In this document: positions 46,710 to 55,762 of the stretch, one piece after another
Position numbering within the stretch: the stretch's first letter is position 1
Layout of the letters: each line of letters starts with the position of its first letter
Origin: Saccharothrix saharensis
GTDB lineage: Bacteria; Actinomycetota; Actinomycetes; Mycobacteriales; Pseudonocardiaceae
Assembly: GCF_006716745.1 (NCBI RefSeq)
Contig: NZ_VFPP01000001.1
Location: forward strand, 2,418,001-2,482,000
Length of the DNA: 64,000 nucleotides
Direction: 5' to 3'
Position numbers and translations under genes: made by a program
The notes under the pieces: generated by a model
The model's database searches: none
What the model saw: the letters and a program-made list of their open reading frames with translations, nothing else
What the model was told of the DNA's origin: nothing

Positions 46710-47957
46710 GTGCGTCCCAGAACCTCCCGGCCCGGAACCTTCCAGCCCAGGACCTTGCAGCGCGGCCTGATCGCCCTCCTGCTGCCCGCCCTGCTCGCGA
46801 CGGCCTGCGTCGACGAGCCCGGCGGCGGCGCGGGTGCCTCCGGTGACGAGATCAAGGTCGGCATCCTGCACTCGTTGAGCGGCACCATGGCCATCAGCGA
46901 GGTGACCGTGCGCGACGCGGAGCTGCTGGCCATCGAGGAGATCAACGCCAAGGGTGGCGTGCTGGGCAAGAAGGTCGTCCCGGTCACCGAGGACGGCGCG
47001 TCCGACTGGCCCACGTTCGCGGAGAAGGCGCAGAAGCTCATCTCGCAGGACGAGGTGGCGACGGTGTTCGGCGGCTGGACCTCGGCCAGCCGCAAGGCGA
47101 TGCTGCCGGTCTTCGAGCGCAACAAGGCGCTGCTGTGGTACCCCGTGCAGTACGAGGGCTTGGAGAGCTCGCCGTACATCTTCTACACCGGTGCGACGAC
47201 GAACCAGCAGATCGTGCCGGCGCTGGACTACCTGGCCGCACAGGGGAAGCGGAAGCTGTTCCTGGTCGGCAGCGACTACGTGTTCCCGCGCACCGCGAAC
47301 AAGATCATCAAGGCGTACGCGGCGGCCAAGGGCATCGAGGTGTCGGGCGAGGAGTACACGCCGCTGGGCCACACCGAGTACAGCACGCTGGTCAACAAGA
47401 TCGCCGACGCGAAGCCGGACGCGGTGTTCAACACCCTCAACGGCGACAGCAACGTGGCGTTCTTCAAGCAGTTGCGCGGTTCCGGCATCACGCCGCAGAC
47501 CACGCCGGTGGTGTCGGTGAGCGTCGCCGAGGAGGAGGTCAAGGGCATCGGGCCGGAGAACGTCGCCGGGCACCTGGTCGCGTGGAACTACTACCAGACC
47601 ACCACCACGCCCGCGAACGACGCGTTCGTCAAGGCGTTCAAGGCGAAGTACGGCGCGGACAAGGTGACCTCCGACCCGATGGAGGCAGGCTACAACGCCG
47701 TGCACCTGTGGGCGGCAGCGGTGACGAAGGCCGGCACGACGGAGGTCGAGGCGGTGCGCAAGGCCGCGGGCGGCATCACGATCGAGGCACCCGAGGGCAC
47801 CACCACCATCGACGGCGAGAACCAGCACGTGGCCAAGACCGCGCGGATCGGCCTGGTGCAGGCCGACGGCCAGATCAAGGAGGTCTGGTCCTCCCCCGGC
47901 CCGATCAAGCCCGACCCGTACCTCAGGTCCTACGACTGGGCGGGTGGGCTCGGCTGA
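46710..47957 (+). CDS. urtA: Urea/short-amide ABC transporter binding lipoprotein
   Basis: Substrate-binding lipoprotein of 415 residues. A signal with [10 protein letters not shown] places the lipidated Cys near residue 33. The protein shows the UrtA/FmdD pattern: [80 protein letters not shown] and [19 protein letters not shown]. Such proteins bind urea or short amides. GTG 46710 has AAAGGAG at good distance. It overlaps urtB by one base (TGATG). Confidence 0.95.
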   Translation: MRPRTSRPGTFQPRTLQRGLIALLLPALLATACVDEPGGGAGASGDEIKVGILHSLSGTMAISEVTVRDAELLAIEEINAKGGVLGKKVVPVTEDGASDWPTFAEKAQKLISQDEVATVFGGWTSASRKAMLPVFERNKALLWYPVQYEGLESSPYIFYTGATTNQQIVPALDYLAAQGKRKLFLVGSDYVFPRTANKIIKAYAAAKGIEVSGEEYTPLGHTEYSTLVNKIADAKPDAVFNTLNGDSNVAFFKQLRGSGITPQTTPVVSVSVAEEEVKGIGPENVAGHLVAWNYYQTTTTPANDAFVKAFKAKYGADKVTSDPMEAGYNAVHLWAAAVTKAGTTEVEAVRKAAGGITIEAPEGTTTIDGENQHVAKTARIGLVQADGQIKEVWSSPGPIKPDPYLRSYDWAGGLG

Positions 47958-48832
47958 TGGGCGCGCTGGCCAACCAGCTCCCCATCGGGTTGAGCATCGC
48001 GGCGGTGCTGCTGCTCATCGCCCTCGGCCTGACGTTCACGTTCGGCCAGATGGGCGTGATCAACATGGCGCACGGCGAGTTCATCATGGCGGGCGCCTAC
48101 ACCGCGTACGTGGTGCAGGGCCTCACGTCCCAGTCGTTCCTCATCGCGCTGCCGGTCGCGTTCGCGGTGGCCGGGCTGATGGGACTGCTGCTGGAGTGGT
48201 CGCTGGTCCGGCGGTTCTACGGCCGACCGCTGGACACGCTGCTGCTGACCTGGGGCGTGAGCCTGGTGCTGCAGCAACTCGCCCGCGACGTCTTCGGCGC
48301 GCCGAACGTCCAGGTGAGCGCGCCGGGTTGGTTGACGGGCGGCGTCGACGTGCTCGGCGTGCGCCTGCCCTACAACCGGCTGTTCATCGTCGTGCTGGCC
48401 GCGCTGTGCGTGGTCGGAGTGTGGCTGTACCTGACCAGGCTGCCCGCCGGTCGCCGGATGCGGGCCGTCGTGCAGAACCGCGAACTGGCCGCGGCCAGCG
48501 GCATCGCCACCGGGCGGGTCGACCGGTTCACGTTCCTGCTCGGCTCGGGGCTGGCCGGGGTGGCGGGCGTCGCGCTGACGCTCGTCGGCCCGGTCGGCCC
48601 GAGCCTGGGCACCTTCTACATCGTGGACGCGTTCCTGGTCGTGGTCGCGGGCGGCCTGGGCCAGTTGCGCGGCGCGGTGCTGGCCGCCGTCGCGCTCGGT
48701 TTCCTCAACAGCTACCTGGAGTTCTGGACGGACGCGAGCCTGGCCAAGGTGCTGGTGTTCGTGGCGATCATCGCGTTCCTCCAGGTCCGGCCGCAGGGCA
48801 TGTTCGTGCTGAAGGGGAGGGCGTTGGTATGA
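47957..48832 (+). CDS. urtB: Urea ABC transporter permease UrtB
   Basis: Branched-chain-amino-acid-type permease of 291 residues with LLIALGLTFTFGQMGVINMA, HGEFIMAGAYTAYVVQ, LDTLLLTWGVSLVLQQLARD and the coupling region AVVQNRELAAASGIATGRVD. The match to UrtB, rather than LivH, comes from the operon and from the FGAPNVQVSAPGWLTGGV loop. ATG 47957; the stop overlaps urtC (ATGA). Confidence 0.94.
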   Translation: MGALANQLPIGLSIAAVLLLIALGLTFTFGQMGVINMAHGEFIMAGAYTAYVVQGLTSQSFLIALPVAFAVAGLMGLLLEWSLVRRFYGRPLDTLLLTWGVSLVLQQLARDVFGAPNVQVSAPGWLTGGVDVLGVRLPYNRLFIVVLAALCVVGVWLYLTRLPAGRRMRAVVQNRELAAASGIATGRVDRFTFLLGSGLAGVAGVALTLVGPVGPSLGTFYIVDAFLVVVAGGLGQLRGAVLAAVALGFLNSYLEFWTDASLAKVLVFVAIIAFLQVRPQGMFVLKGRALV

Positions 48833-49869
48833 CGTGGGGTCGGATCTCCCTCGTGGTGTGCGTCGTGCTGCTGGCGGTGGCGCCGTTCGCGCTCTCGCCG
48901 TTCCGCCTCGGGTTGCTGGCGAAGTACCTGTGCTTCGCGATCGTGGCGGTCGGCATCGCCCTGGCCTGGGGTCAGGGCGGCATGCTGACGCTGGGGCAGG
49001 GCGTGTTCTTCGGCCTGGGCGGCTACGCGATGGCCATGTACCTGAAGCTGCGGGAAGCCGGGTCGGCCGGGTTGCCGGACTTCATGGTGTGGAGCGGGGT
49101 CGAGGAGCTGCCCGCGCTGTGGCGGCCGTTCGGCAACCCGGTGTTCGCGCTGGCCGCGGTGGTGCTGGTGCCCGGCCTGCTGGCGTTCCTGCTGGGGCTG
49201 CTGGTGTTCCGGCAACGGGTGCGCGGCGCGTACTTCGCGATCCTGTCCCAGGCGCTGGCCGCGGCGTTCGTGATCCTGCTCGTCGGGCAGCAGGGGTTGA
49301 CCGGCGGCACCAACGGGATGACCAACTTCACCCAGTTCTTCGGGCTCGACCTCACCGACCCCGACGGGCAGCGCGCCGTGTACGCCGTCACGGCGCTCGT
49401 GCTGGGCGTGACGTTCCTGGTGGCGAAGCTGCTGGTGCGCAGCCGGTTCGGCCGGCTGCTGGTGGCGGTGCGCGACGGTGAGGACCGGGTGCGGTTCCTC
49501 GGCTACGACCCGGCCGTGGTGAAGACGATCGCGTTCACCATCTCGGCGGTGATGGCGGGCTTGGCGGGCGCGTTGTTCGTGCCGGTCGTCGGCATCATCT
49601 CCCCCGCGCTGCTGGGGATCGTGCCGTCGCTGGAGCTGCTGGTCGGCGTGGCGGTCGGCGGCCGGTTCGTGCTCGCCGGGGCCATCGCGGGCGCGATCGC
49701 GGTCAACTACGCGAAGACGTTGTTCAGCGAGGACTTCGCCGAGGGCTGGCTGTACCTGCAGGGCGGGCTGTTCGTGCTCGTGCTGGTGTTCGCGCCGAAG
49801 GGCCTCGCCGGCGTGGTCGAGTCGGCGCGGTCCCGGTTCTCCCGCGAGCGGGCGGGGGTGGCGGTGTGA
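48829..49869 (+). CDS. urtC: Urea ABC transporter permease UrtC
   Basis: Second permease, 346 residues. Typical UrtC motifs are YLCFAIVAVGIALAWGQGGM, LTLGQGVFFGLGGYAMAMYL, GGTNGMTNFTQFFGLDL and VAVRDGEDRVRFLGYDPAVV (ATPase coupling loop). ATG 48829 overlaps the urtB stop; its own stop overlaps urtD (GTGA), so the operon is fully coupled. Confidence 0.95.
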   Translation: MTWGRISLVVCVVLLAVAPFALSPFRLGLLAKYLCFAIVAVGIALAWGQGGMLTLGQGVFFGLGGYAMAMYLKLREAGSAGLPDFMVWSGVEELPALWRPFGNPVFALAAVVLVPGLLAFLLGLLVFRQRVRGAYFAILSQALAAAFVILLVGQQGLTGGTNGMTNFTQFFGLDLTDPDGQRAVYAVTALVLGVTFLVAKLLVRSRFGRLLVAVRDGEDRVRFLGYDPAVVKTIAFTISAVMAGLAGALFVPVVGIISPALLGIVPSLELLVGVAVGGRFVLAGAIAGAIAVNYAKTLFSEDFAEGWLYLQGGLFVLVLVFAPKGLAGVVESARSRFSRERAGVAV

Positions 49870-50615
49870 CGGCGCTGCTGGAGGTGCGCGGGCTGCGCGT
49901 GGTGTTCGACGGGTTCGCGGCGGTCGACGGGCTGGACCTCACCGTGGAGGAGGGTGAGCTGCGGTTCCTGATCGGGCCGAACGGCGCGGGCAAGACCACG
50001 TTGATCGACGTGGTGACCGGGTTGACCAAGCCGGCGGCGGGCAGCGTCCGGTTCGGCGGTCAGGAGCTGGTGGGTCGACGGGAGCACCGGATCGTGCGGA
50101 TGGGCGTGGGTCGCACGTTCCAGACCGCGACCGTGTTCGAGGAGCTGACCGTGGTGGAGAACCTGGACCTCGCGGGCAGCTTCCGGATGCCGCTGCGGTC
50201 GTTGCTGCGCCGGCGGCGCGGCGTGTCCGACGCGGTGGCTTCGGCGTTGGAGGCGGCGGACCTGACCGCGTTGGCGGACAGGCCCGCCGGGGTGCTCTCG
50301 CACGGCCAGCGGCAGTGGTTGGAGATCGGGATGCTGCTGGTGCAGCAGCCGAAGCTGGTGCTGCTGGACGAGCCGGTGGCGGGCATGAGCCGGTCGGAGC
50401 GGGAGCGGACGGGCGAGCTGCTGCACCGGATCGCGGCCGCGCACACCGTGGTCGTGGTCGAGCACGACATGGAGTTCCTGCGCCGGTACGCGCGCAAGGT
50501 CACCGTGCTGCACCAGGGCCGCGTGCTGCGGGAGGGGTCGGTCGCCGAGGTGCAGGACGACCCGCGGGTGCGCGAGGTGTACCTGGGCCGGGCCAAGGGG
50601 AAGGCGGTGACGTGA
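49866..50615 (+). CDS. urtD: Urea ABC transporter ATPase UrtD
   Basis: LivG-type ATPase of 249 residues with Walker A GPNGAGKTT, Q-loop GRTFQTATVFEELTVVENLD, an ABC signature in which the usual LSGG reads LSHGQRQWLEIGMLL, as is typical of UrtD, and Walker B LVLLDEPVAGMS. GTG 49866 overlaps the urtC stop, and the TGA overlaps the urtE start (TGATG). Confidence 0.94.
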   Translation: MTALLEVRGLRVVFDGFAAVDGLDLTVEEGELRFLIGPNGAGKTTLIDVVTGLTKPAAGSVRFGGQELVGRREHRIVRMGVGRTFQTATVFEELTVVENLDLAGSFRMPLRSLLRRRRGVSDAVASALEAADLTALADRPAGVLSHGQRQWLEIGMLLVQQPKLVLLDEPVAGMSRSERERTGELLHRIAAAHTVVVVEHDMEFLRRYARKVTVLHQGRVLREGSVAEVQDDPRVREVYLGRAKGKAVT

Positions 50616-51310
50616 TGCTGTCGGTGTCCGGTGTCGACGCGGCGTACGGGCGGGCGCGGGTGCTGTTCGGCGTGGGGTTGGAGGTGCCCGCCGGGTCGTT
50701 GGTGTGCGTGATGGGGCGCAACGGCGTCGGCAAGACGACGTTGCTCAAGACCGTGATGGGCACGATCACGCCCACCGCCGGCCGGATCGCGTTCGACGGG
50801 CGGGACGTCACGCGGATGCCGACGCACCAGCGGGTGCGCGCGGGCATGGCGTACGTGCCGCAGGGCCACGTCTCGTTCCCGCAGTTGACGGTGTGGGAGA
50901 ACCTCCAGGTGACGCTGGAGGCGACCGCGCACCGGGACGCGGCGGCGGTGGACGAGGCGCTGGACGTCTTCCCGGCGTTGCGGGGGTTGCTCAAGCGGCC
51001 GGCCGGGTTGCTGTCCGGTGGGCAGCGGCAGCAGCTCGCGATCGCCCGCGCGTTGATCACGCGACCGAAGTTGCTGGTCCTGGACGAGCCGACGGAAGGC
51101 GTGCAGCCCTCGGTGATCGACGAGATCGAGGCGGCGGTCGAGCGGTTGCACCGCGAGGCCGGGCTGACCGTGCTGCTGGTGGAGCAGTACCTGGACTTCG
51201 CGGTGCGGCTGGCCGACAGCTTCGTGGTGCTGGACGCGGGCGAGGTCGTGCGCGCCGGGGCCGCGGCGGAGCTGCACGACGAGGAGGTGCGCCGGATGCT
51301 GGCCGTCTGA
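50615..51310 (+). CDS. urtE: Urea ABC transporter ATPase UrtE
   Basis: LivF-type ATPase of 231 residues with Walker A GRNGVGKTT, MAYVPQGHVSFPQLTVWENL, signature LSGGQRQQLAIARAL and Walker B LLVLDEPTEGVQPS. The PQGH..FP.LTV pattern is typical of UrtE. ATG 50615 (a GTG one codon earlier is possible). Last gene of urtABCDE; only 10 bp separate its stop from that of the convergent DUF6923 gene, and no clear terminator is seen. Confidence 0.94.
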   Translation: MLSVSGVDAAYGRARVLFGVGLEVPAGSLVCVMGRNGVGKTTLLKTVMGTITPTAGRIAFDGRDVTRMPTHQRVRAGMAYVPQGHVSFPQLTVWENLQVTLEATAHRDAAAVDEALDVFPALRGLLKRPAGLLSGGQRQQLAIARALITRPKLLVLDEPTEGVQPSVIDEIEAAVERLHREAGLTVLLVEQYLDFAVRLADSFVVLDAGEVVRAGAAAELHDEEVRRMLAV

Positions 51311-51320
51311 CCGTTCCCGC

Positions 51321-52502
51321 TCACCGGCGCCGGGCGGCGGCCTGGCGGGCGAGCGCGCCCGCGGCCAGGATCAGGATCATCGCGGCCAGGCCCCAGCGCC
51401 GCTGGTCGCGGACCGCGTTGTTCGTCGGTGCCAACGTCTCCACCTGCCGGTCGGGCGCGTCGATGTCGGCCGGCGGTGGGGGCGGCGGCGGTGGCGGCGG
51501 CGGGGGTGGGGTGTTCGGCGGCGGCGTGGTCAACCGCGGCGGGGGCGGGACGTTCGGCGGCGGCACGGCCGGGGCCGGGGCCGGGCGGAGCGTCGTGGTC
51601 GTGTTGGTGGTGGTCGTCGTCCGGGCGACGGTCGTGGTGGTCGTTGTGGGGGTTGGTTGTGGTGGCCGGGTTGTTGTCGTGGTGGTGGTCGGGGGGACGG
51701 TGGTCGTTGTCGTCGTGGGCGGTGTGGTGGTGGTGGTGGTCGTAGTGGTGGTTGTGGTCGTGGGGGTCGTCGTGGGCGTGGGGATGGTGGACAGGCAGCC
51801 CGACGAGTCGATGGTGTTCAAGGCCTTGCGGGACGAGATCTCGGTGACCACGCCGGAGCCGTCCAGCGCCACCCGGAACAACCTGCTGCGGCCGTGGTGG
51901 TTGTTGTTGGTGGCGTAGAGCGAACCGTCCGGCGACAGCGTCACCGCGCCGTAGCCGGTCCCTCCGGGCAGCCGACCGGCCCCGGGCACCGGCTTCGTCC
52001 GGCCGGTGCCCGGGTCGACGGTCACCACCACGCCGTGGCCGTGGTCGGTGGCGACGCCGTAGAGCAGGCCGTCGTCGGGGTTGAAGTCGAAGTCGTCCAC
52101 CGTGGTGCCCCACGGCCACAGCCACGTCTCGTCCACGACGCGCCCGAACGTCGGGCTGCCCGGGCGGATGTCGACCGCGAGCAGCCGCGGGCCGGCCCGC
52201 ACGACCAGCCGCTCGTCCACCACCACGCCCGCCGTCGCGTGCGCCAGCCCGGGTGTCGGCCTCGACGGCCGGCCGACCACCCGACCGGTCCGGTCCAGGG
52301 CGACCAGCCTGCCCTGCTGGTCCACGCCGTAGACGAGGTTCTGCGCGGCGGAGAAGCCGATGGCGTTGAGCCGCACGCCGAGCGTGGTGAGCGACGTCGT
52401 CTCGCCGGACGGGAACCGCACCTGGAAGACGGACGAGGGGCCGTGGGCCCCCGCCTCGACCTGGATGACGGTGCACACGACCTGCGCGAGCGCGTCGATC
52501 AT
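51321..52502 (-). CDS. DUF6923-like beta-propeller protein with Thr/Pro stalk and C-terminal membrane anchor
   Basis: A 393-residue protein. Residues about 9-225 look like a beta-propeller-type DUF6923 domain (VFQVRFPSGETTSLTTLGVR, NAIGFSAAQNLVYGVDQQGR, DFDFNPDDGLLYGVATDHGH, GGTGYGAVTLSPDGSLYATN). Then come a Thr/Pro-rich low-complexity stalk (about 240-340), polyproline, and a C-terminal helix (RRWGLAAMILILAAGALARQ) with an Arg tail, as in wall- or membrane-anchored surface proteins. Oddly, ATG 52502 leaves no usable signal peptide: the domain begins almost at once (MIDALAQVVCTVIQVE). Its ATG overlaps the DUF4239 stop (ATGA). Confidence 0.75.
   Translation of the reverse strand: MIDALAQVVCTVIQVEAGAHGPSSVFQVRFPSGETTSLTTLGVRLNAIGFSAAQNLVYGVDQQGRLVALDRTGRVVGRPSRPTPGLAHATAGVVVDERLVVRAGPRLLAVDIRPGSPTFGRVVDETWLWPWGTTVDDFDFNPDDGLLYGVATDHGHGVVVTVDPGTGRTKPVPGAGRLPGGTGYGAVTLSPDGSLYATNNNHHGRSRLFRVALDGSGVVTEISSRKALNTIDSSGCLSTIPTPTTTPTTTTTTTTTTTTTPPTTTTTTVPPTTTTTTTRPPQPTPTTTTTTVARTTTTTNTTTTLRPAPAPAVPPPNVPPPPRLTTPPPNTPPPPPPPPPPPPPADIDAPDRQVETLAPTNNAVRDQRRWGLAAMILILAAGALARQAAARRR
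51474..51790 (-). repeat. Low-complexity Thr/Pro codon tract
   Basis: Degenerate CCG/CCN and ACN codon runs encode the polyproline and polythreonine stalk of the DUF6923-like protein. On the plus strand the DNA is a G-rich GGT/GGC/GTG tract, densest at 51474-51511 where several runs of three to five G occur close together. Confidence 0.8.
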
Positions 52503-53257
52503 CCGAACCGCTCCACCGCGGCCTCGAACGCCTCCGGGGTCACCCCGGCTCCGCCGCCGAACGGGTTCTGGAGCTGGTAGGTCGCGTACAGCAGCAGCGT
52601 GATGGTGGCGGCGAAGGTCGCCACGATCAGCACGTGCGTGCGGATGCGCGGCCCGCCGAACAGCAGCGGCAGGCCGACGGCCAGCACGCTGCCCGCGATC
52701 AGCACGAACCACACGACCGAGCTGATGCCGCCGCCCGCCGCGTTCAGCCGCGCCTGCCTGGCCTCGTAGACCTCCCACAGCCGGCTCGCGGCCTCGGTCT
52801 TGCGGTCGACCTGCCACTCGTCTTCCGCGGGCGCGTCGGCCACGACCCGGCGCAGCCGGTCGAGCTCCGACCAGCCGCTGGACTGGAACTCCCCGCCGGA
52901 CACCATGCCCGGCCACTCGTCGTCGATGACCGTGACGGCGTACTGCCGGGCCAGGTCGCGCACCTGTCCGCCGACCTCGCCGGACAGCGCGTCGCCGGCC
53001 CACGTGGCGGCCACCAGGCTGTCCGCCTCGCGGTAGGCGGCGTCACTCGCCTGGTTGACGCCGTCGAAGAGGGCGATGAGCACGAACGCCAGCAGCACCG
53101 CGTGCAGGCCGGCCACTATCGTGAAGACCTGGCCCGCGGCCTCGTTGTTGGCCGAGCGGCCCTCCAGCTCGCCGTACTTGCGGATCAGGTAGGCCATGAC
53201 GGCGGCCACGACCGCCGCGCCGGCGACCCACAGCAGACCTGTGAGGTAAATGCTCAT
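52499..53257 (-). CDS. DUF4239 membrane protein
   Basis: A 252-residue membrane protein. Two N-terminal helices (YLTGLLWVAGAAVVAAVMAY and FTIVAGLHAVLLAFVLIALF) carry the family's charged pattern RSANNEAAGQVF just before helix 2. An extracytoplasmic or cytoplasmic helical domain follows, and two C-terminal helices (VVWFVLIAGSVLAVGLPLLF, VLIVATFAATITLLLYATYQ) complete it. This is the DUF4239 (bestrophin-like) layout; function unproven. ATG 53257 follows AAAGGGTG. It is coupled to the DUF6923-like gene. The 269 bp upstream (53258-53526) hold nothing recognisable except an ACGTACG/CGTACGT inverted repeat at 53495-53512. Confidence 0.82.
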   Translation of the reverse strand: MSIYLTGLLWVAGAAVVAAVMAYLIRKYGELEGRSANNEAAGQVFTIVAGLHAVLLAFVLIALFDGVNQASDAAYREADSLVAATWAGDALSGEVGGQVRDLARQYAVTVIDDEWPGMVSGGEFQSSGWSELDRLRRVVADAPAEDEWQVDRKTEAASRLWEVYEARQARLNAAGGGISSVVWFVLIAGSVLAVGLPLLFGGPRIRTHVLIVATFAATITLLLYATYQLQNPFGGGAGVTPEAFEAAVERFG

Positions 53258-53526
53258 CGACACCCTTTCGTCACCCGTAATGAATTCCACAGATCCGCCG
53301 ATTCACTCACCCGCAAGCTAGTGATCGACCCGATCCGGTGGTAAGAACGTTCATCCGGGTGCCAAGAAAGGCCAGTCTGTCAGGTGACCTGCTCACCGCT
53401 CTTCACGATACTCCCGGTCGATAGGCCGCCGGAATGCGGAAAATTCCATCCTATCGAGCTAATCACCTAGCCCGATCGAGTTGTTTAGGTCACCACGTAC
53501 GGTCGCGTACGTCGGAAATAGGCCGT

Positions 53527-54618
53527 TCAGCCGGCGAACAGCAGCGCGAGACCACCCGAGGTGTAGCCGACCATGAGCACCAGCAACGGCACCTGACCCG
53601 TCAGGTGCCTGCTGGGCGGCAGCAGCCGCAACGCGCGGTCGTGCGCGGACACGACGGCCAGCAGGTGCCCGGCGAGCACCGCGCCGACCTGCACCGAAGC
53701 CACCAGGACGGGTGAGGCCGGGGCGTCGTTCGGCGTGAACCCGCTGACCCCGAACAGCAGTGCGACGGCCCGCTGCCCCTCCACGGCGAGCAGCGAGAAG
53801 TAGTGCGCCACGACGTACCCGGCGACGATGGGCACCATCGAGTGGGCGAGTTGCCCGCCGAACGACCGGCACGCGAGCAGGTAGCTGCCCGCGACCAGCG
53901 CGACCGCCGCCACCAGGCCGACGGTGTCCGGCACGGACAGGCGTTCCCAGGCCGGGCTGGACCCGACGCCGTCGAACGCGGTCGAGCCGAGCAGCACCGC
54001 CACCACGGCGACCAGGCCGGGCCGCACGGGCGTGGCGACGAGCGCGCGGAACGGGTTGCCGCGCAACGGCGACAGCCGGCCCAGCAGGGTCGAGAACACC
54101 TCGAACGCGTCAGCCCGCTCGAACCACGTGCCGCCGAACACGACCCCGCCCGCCACGTTCACCACCGCGTGCGCCACCAGGAACCACGGCAGCGCGTCCG
54201 GCGACACCAGCTCCACCCAGGTGAAGGCGAGCAGGCCCAGTGCGGCGGGCCAGTGACCCAGTCGTTCCGGGTACGCGCGGCCCAGCGTGACGCGGGCGGC
54301 CAGGCGCAGCGGGTTGAGCACCCGCCACACCGGGCCGAGCAGCATCGACAACACCGCCACGCCGACCCACAGCAGCACGAACACCAGGTGCGGCCAGGCC
54401 TGCGCGGGCACCAGGACCAGCCCGACCGCGACCAGCAGCCGGACCGGCCACCAGTCGCGGTCGGGCACCGGCTCGACGGCGGTGAACCGGGGCTTCGTCC
54501 ACAGCAGGCCCAACGCCAGGAACGACGCCAGCAACGCCACCGCCGCCCCTTGCAGCACCAGGTCCAGCGGCAGCGGCAGGTCGTGCCGCGCGCCGACCCC
54601 GTGGGCGAGGACCGTCAC
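53527..54618 (-). CDS. Multi-pass membrane protein, last gene of a four-gene operon
   Basis: A 363-residue protein with about ten helices. It starts MTVLAHGVGARHDLPLPLDL, with a His-Gly motif close to the N-terminus. Related actinobacterial proteins are sometimes labelled 'fenitrothion hydrolase', a name not supported by any motif here. Notable features are WPHLVFVLLWVG, LLGPVWRVLNPLR, FGGTWFERADAFEVFSTLLG and VVAHYFSLLAVEG. GTG 54618 overlaps the stop of the small lipoprotein gene. A metal-linked role is inferred only from neighbours. Confidence 0.72.
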   Translation of the reverse strand: MTVLAHGVGARHDLPLPLDLVLQGAAVALLASFLALGLLWTKPRFTAVEPVPDRDWWPVRLLVAVGLVLVPAQAWPHLVFVLLWVGVAVLSMLLGPVWRVLNPLRLAARVTLGRAYPERLGHWPAALGLLAFTWVELVSPDALPWFLVAHAVVNVAGGVVFGGTWFERADAFEVFSTLLGRLSPLRGNPFRALVATPVRPGLVAVVAVLLGSTAFDGVGSSPAWERLSVPDTVGLVAAVALVAGSYLLACRSFGGQLAHSMVPIVAGYVVAHYFSLLAVEGQRAVALLFGVSGFTPNDAPASPVLVASVQVGAVLAGHLLAVVSAHDRALRLLPPSRHLTGQVPLLVLMVGYTSGGLALLFAG

Positions 54619-54944
54619 CGCACCACCAGTTGCACGAGCAGCGTGTCGGGGTGCGCCTCGACGTCGAACGTGCCGGTCCGGTCCACGGTGAACTTGAGCG
54701 ATGCCGGTTTCCCGCTCTCCGCCTTGGCCAGCACGTCGACGCCGTGCACGTGCACGTCCACCGGTTCCTCGCTGGTGACGGTGAGCTCGACGGCCTGCCC
54801 GCGCACGGCCTCCACCCGCTGCGGCGACGGCTGGTCGACGGAGAGCTGGAGCACCAGCGGTCCGGCCGGCGCGGCGGGCTCGGCCTTCGACGTGCAGCCC
54901 GCGAGCACGAGCAGCGCGAACAGCAGGGCGTGAACGATCTTCAT
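54615..54944 (-). CDS. Small lipoprotein with cupredoxin-like fold
   Basis: A 109-residue lipoprotein: signal and lipobox (ALLFALLVLAGC), then a beta-rich domain of about 85 residues (LVLQLSVDQPSPQRVEAVRG, AVELTVTSEEPVDVHVHGVD, SLKFTVDRTGTFDVEAHPDT). The HVHG and EAHPDTLL elements lie where cupredoxin-like copper ligands often occur, although no Cys or Met ligand is seen. ATG 54944 overlaps the upstream gene's stop by 4 bp. Confidence 0.75.
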   Translation of the reverse strand: MKIVHALLFALLVLAGCTSKAEPAAPAGPLVLQLSVDQPSPQRVEAVRGQAVELTVTSEEPVDVHVHGVDVLAKAESGKPASLKFTVDRTGTFDVEAHPDTLLVQLVVR

Positions 54945-55762
54945 GTGGTCGGTCCAGTCCTTCTCAGGTAGTCGAACCCGCCGGCGGCCAGGCCGAGGCC
55001 GCCGCCGAGCGTGAGGGCCACGAGCAGCCGGTCCACGTCGGCCGGACCGGCGAACGGCAGCTGGGAGAAGCGGAAGCTGTCGAAGTCCGGGATGCCCGCC
55101 ACCACCAGCATCGCGCCGACGACGGCCGCCACGAACGCGGTCGCGGGCCGGCGCCGGACAGCGGCCACCACGGCGACCACCGTCAACGGCCACGCGACGA
55201 GCCCCACGCCGCTCGCGCCGAGCAGCAGCGGCACGAACGACTGGCCCGTCACCACGAGCGTCGAGCCGACCGCGTGCCAGACGTGCCCCGCCGTCACCAC
55301 GACCACGCCGAGGGCGAGCAGCTCCCGCCGCCGGCCGAGCAAGTAGCCGCCGACGGCGAGTGCCAGCGTGATCAGCAGCCACCACAGGGGGTTCGGGCCG
55401 GGGGTGACGTCCACCCGGCCTTCGAGGACCGACGTGCCGAGCGGGATCTCCCACCGCGGGGCGGTGGTGCGCTCGTCGCGGAAGCGGTACGTCTCGCCCG
55501 GAGCGATCACGTGGTCGGTGAGGCCGGCACCGCCGACCCCAACCCGATCGCCGGCACCGCCGACCGCGATGGGCGTGCCGCCCCCGTTGCGGATCTCCAG
55601 CTGCGTGCCGTGGTTGACCATCGTCGCGGTCACACCGGGCAGCGGCGGGTCGATCCCGGTGACCCGGCTCAGGTGGTCCTGCGGCGTGAGGCCGCCGGCG
55701 TGCGCCTGCGCCGGGCCCGCGGTCGCGATCAGCAGCACGACAGTCAGCAGCAGCGCCCTCAC
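54941..55762 (-). CDS. Membrane protein with predicted mature N-terminal histidine
   Basis: A 273-residue protein. The Sec signal peptide (MRALLLTVVLLIATAGPAQA) would be cut after Ala20, leaving His21 (HAGGLTPQDHL) as the first mature residue, as in CopC, LPMOs and PmoB where this His binds copper. A ~110-residue extracytoplasmic domain with NHGTQLEIRN and APGETYRFRDERTTAPRWEI is followed by six or so helices (PLWWLLITLALAVGGYLLGR onward). GTG 55762 overlaps the stop of the upstream membrane gene. The copper role is inference. Confidence 0.74.
   Translation of the reverse strand: MRALLLTVVLLIATAGPAQAHAGGLTPQDHLSRVTGIDPPLPGVTATMVNHGTQLEIRNGGGTPIAVGGAGDRVGVGGAGLTDHVIAPGETYRFRDERTTAPRWEIPLGTSVLEGRVDVTPGPNPLWWLLITLALAVGGYLLGRRRELLALGVVVVTAGHVWHAVGSTLVVTGQSFVPLLLGASGVGLVAWPLTVVAVVAAVRRRPATAFVAAVVGAMLVVAGIPDFDSFRFSQLPFAGPADVDRLLVALTLGGGLGLAAGGFDYLRRTGPTT

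Noticed and set aside
44920-47828. Extension of the LysR frame upstream to a 1136-codon frame
   Set aside because: It runs through the DUF418 and urtA genes in a shadow frame; the LysR domain itself starts at 45311.
51428-51918. Plus-strand Gly/Val/Trp-rich frames over the stalk-coding tract
   Set aside because: Low-complexity reverse reading of Thr/Pro codons, not a gene.
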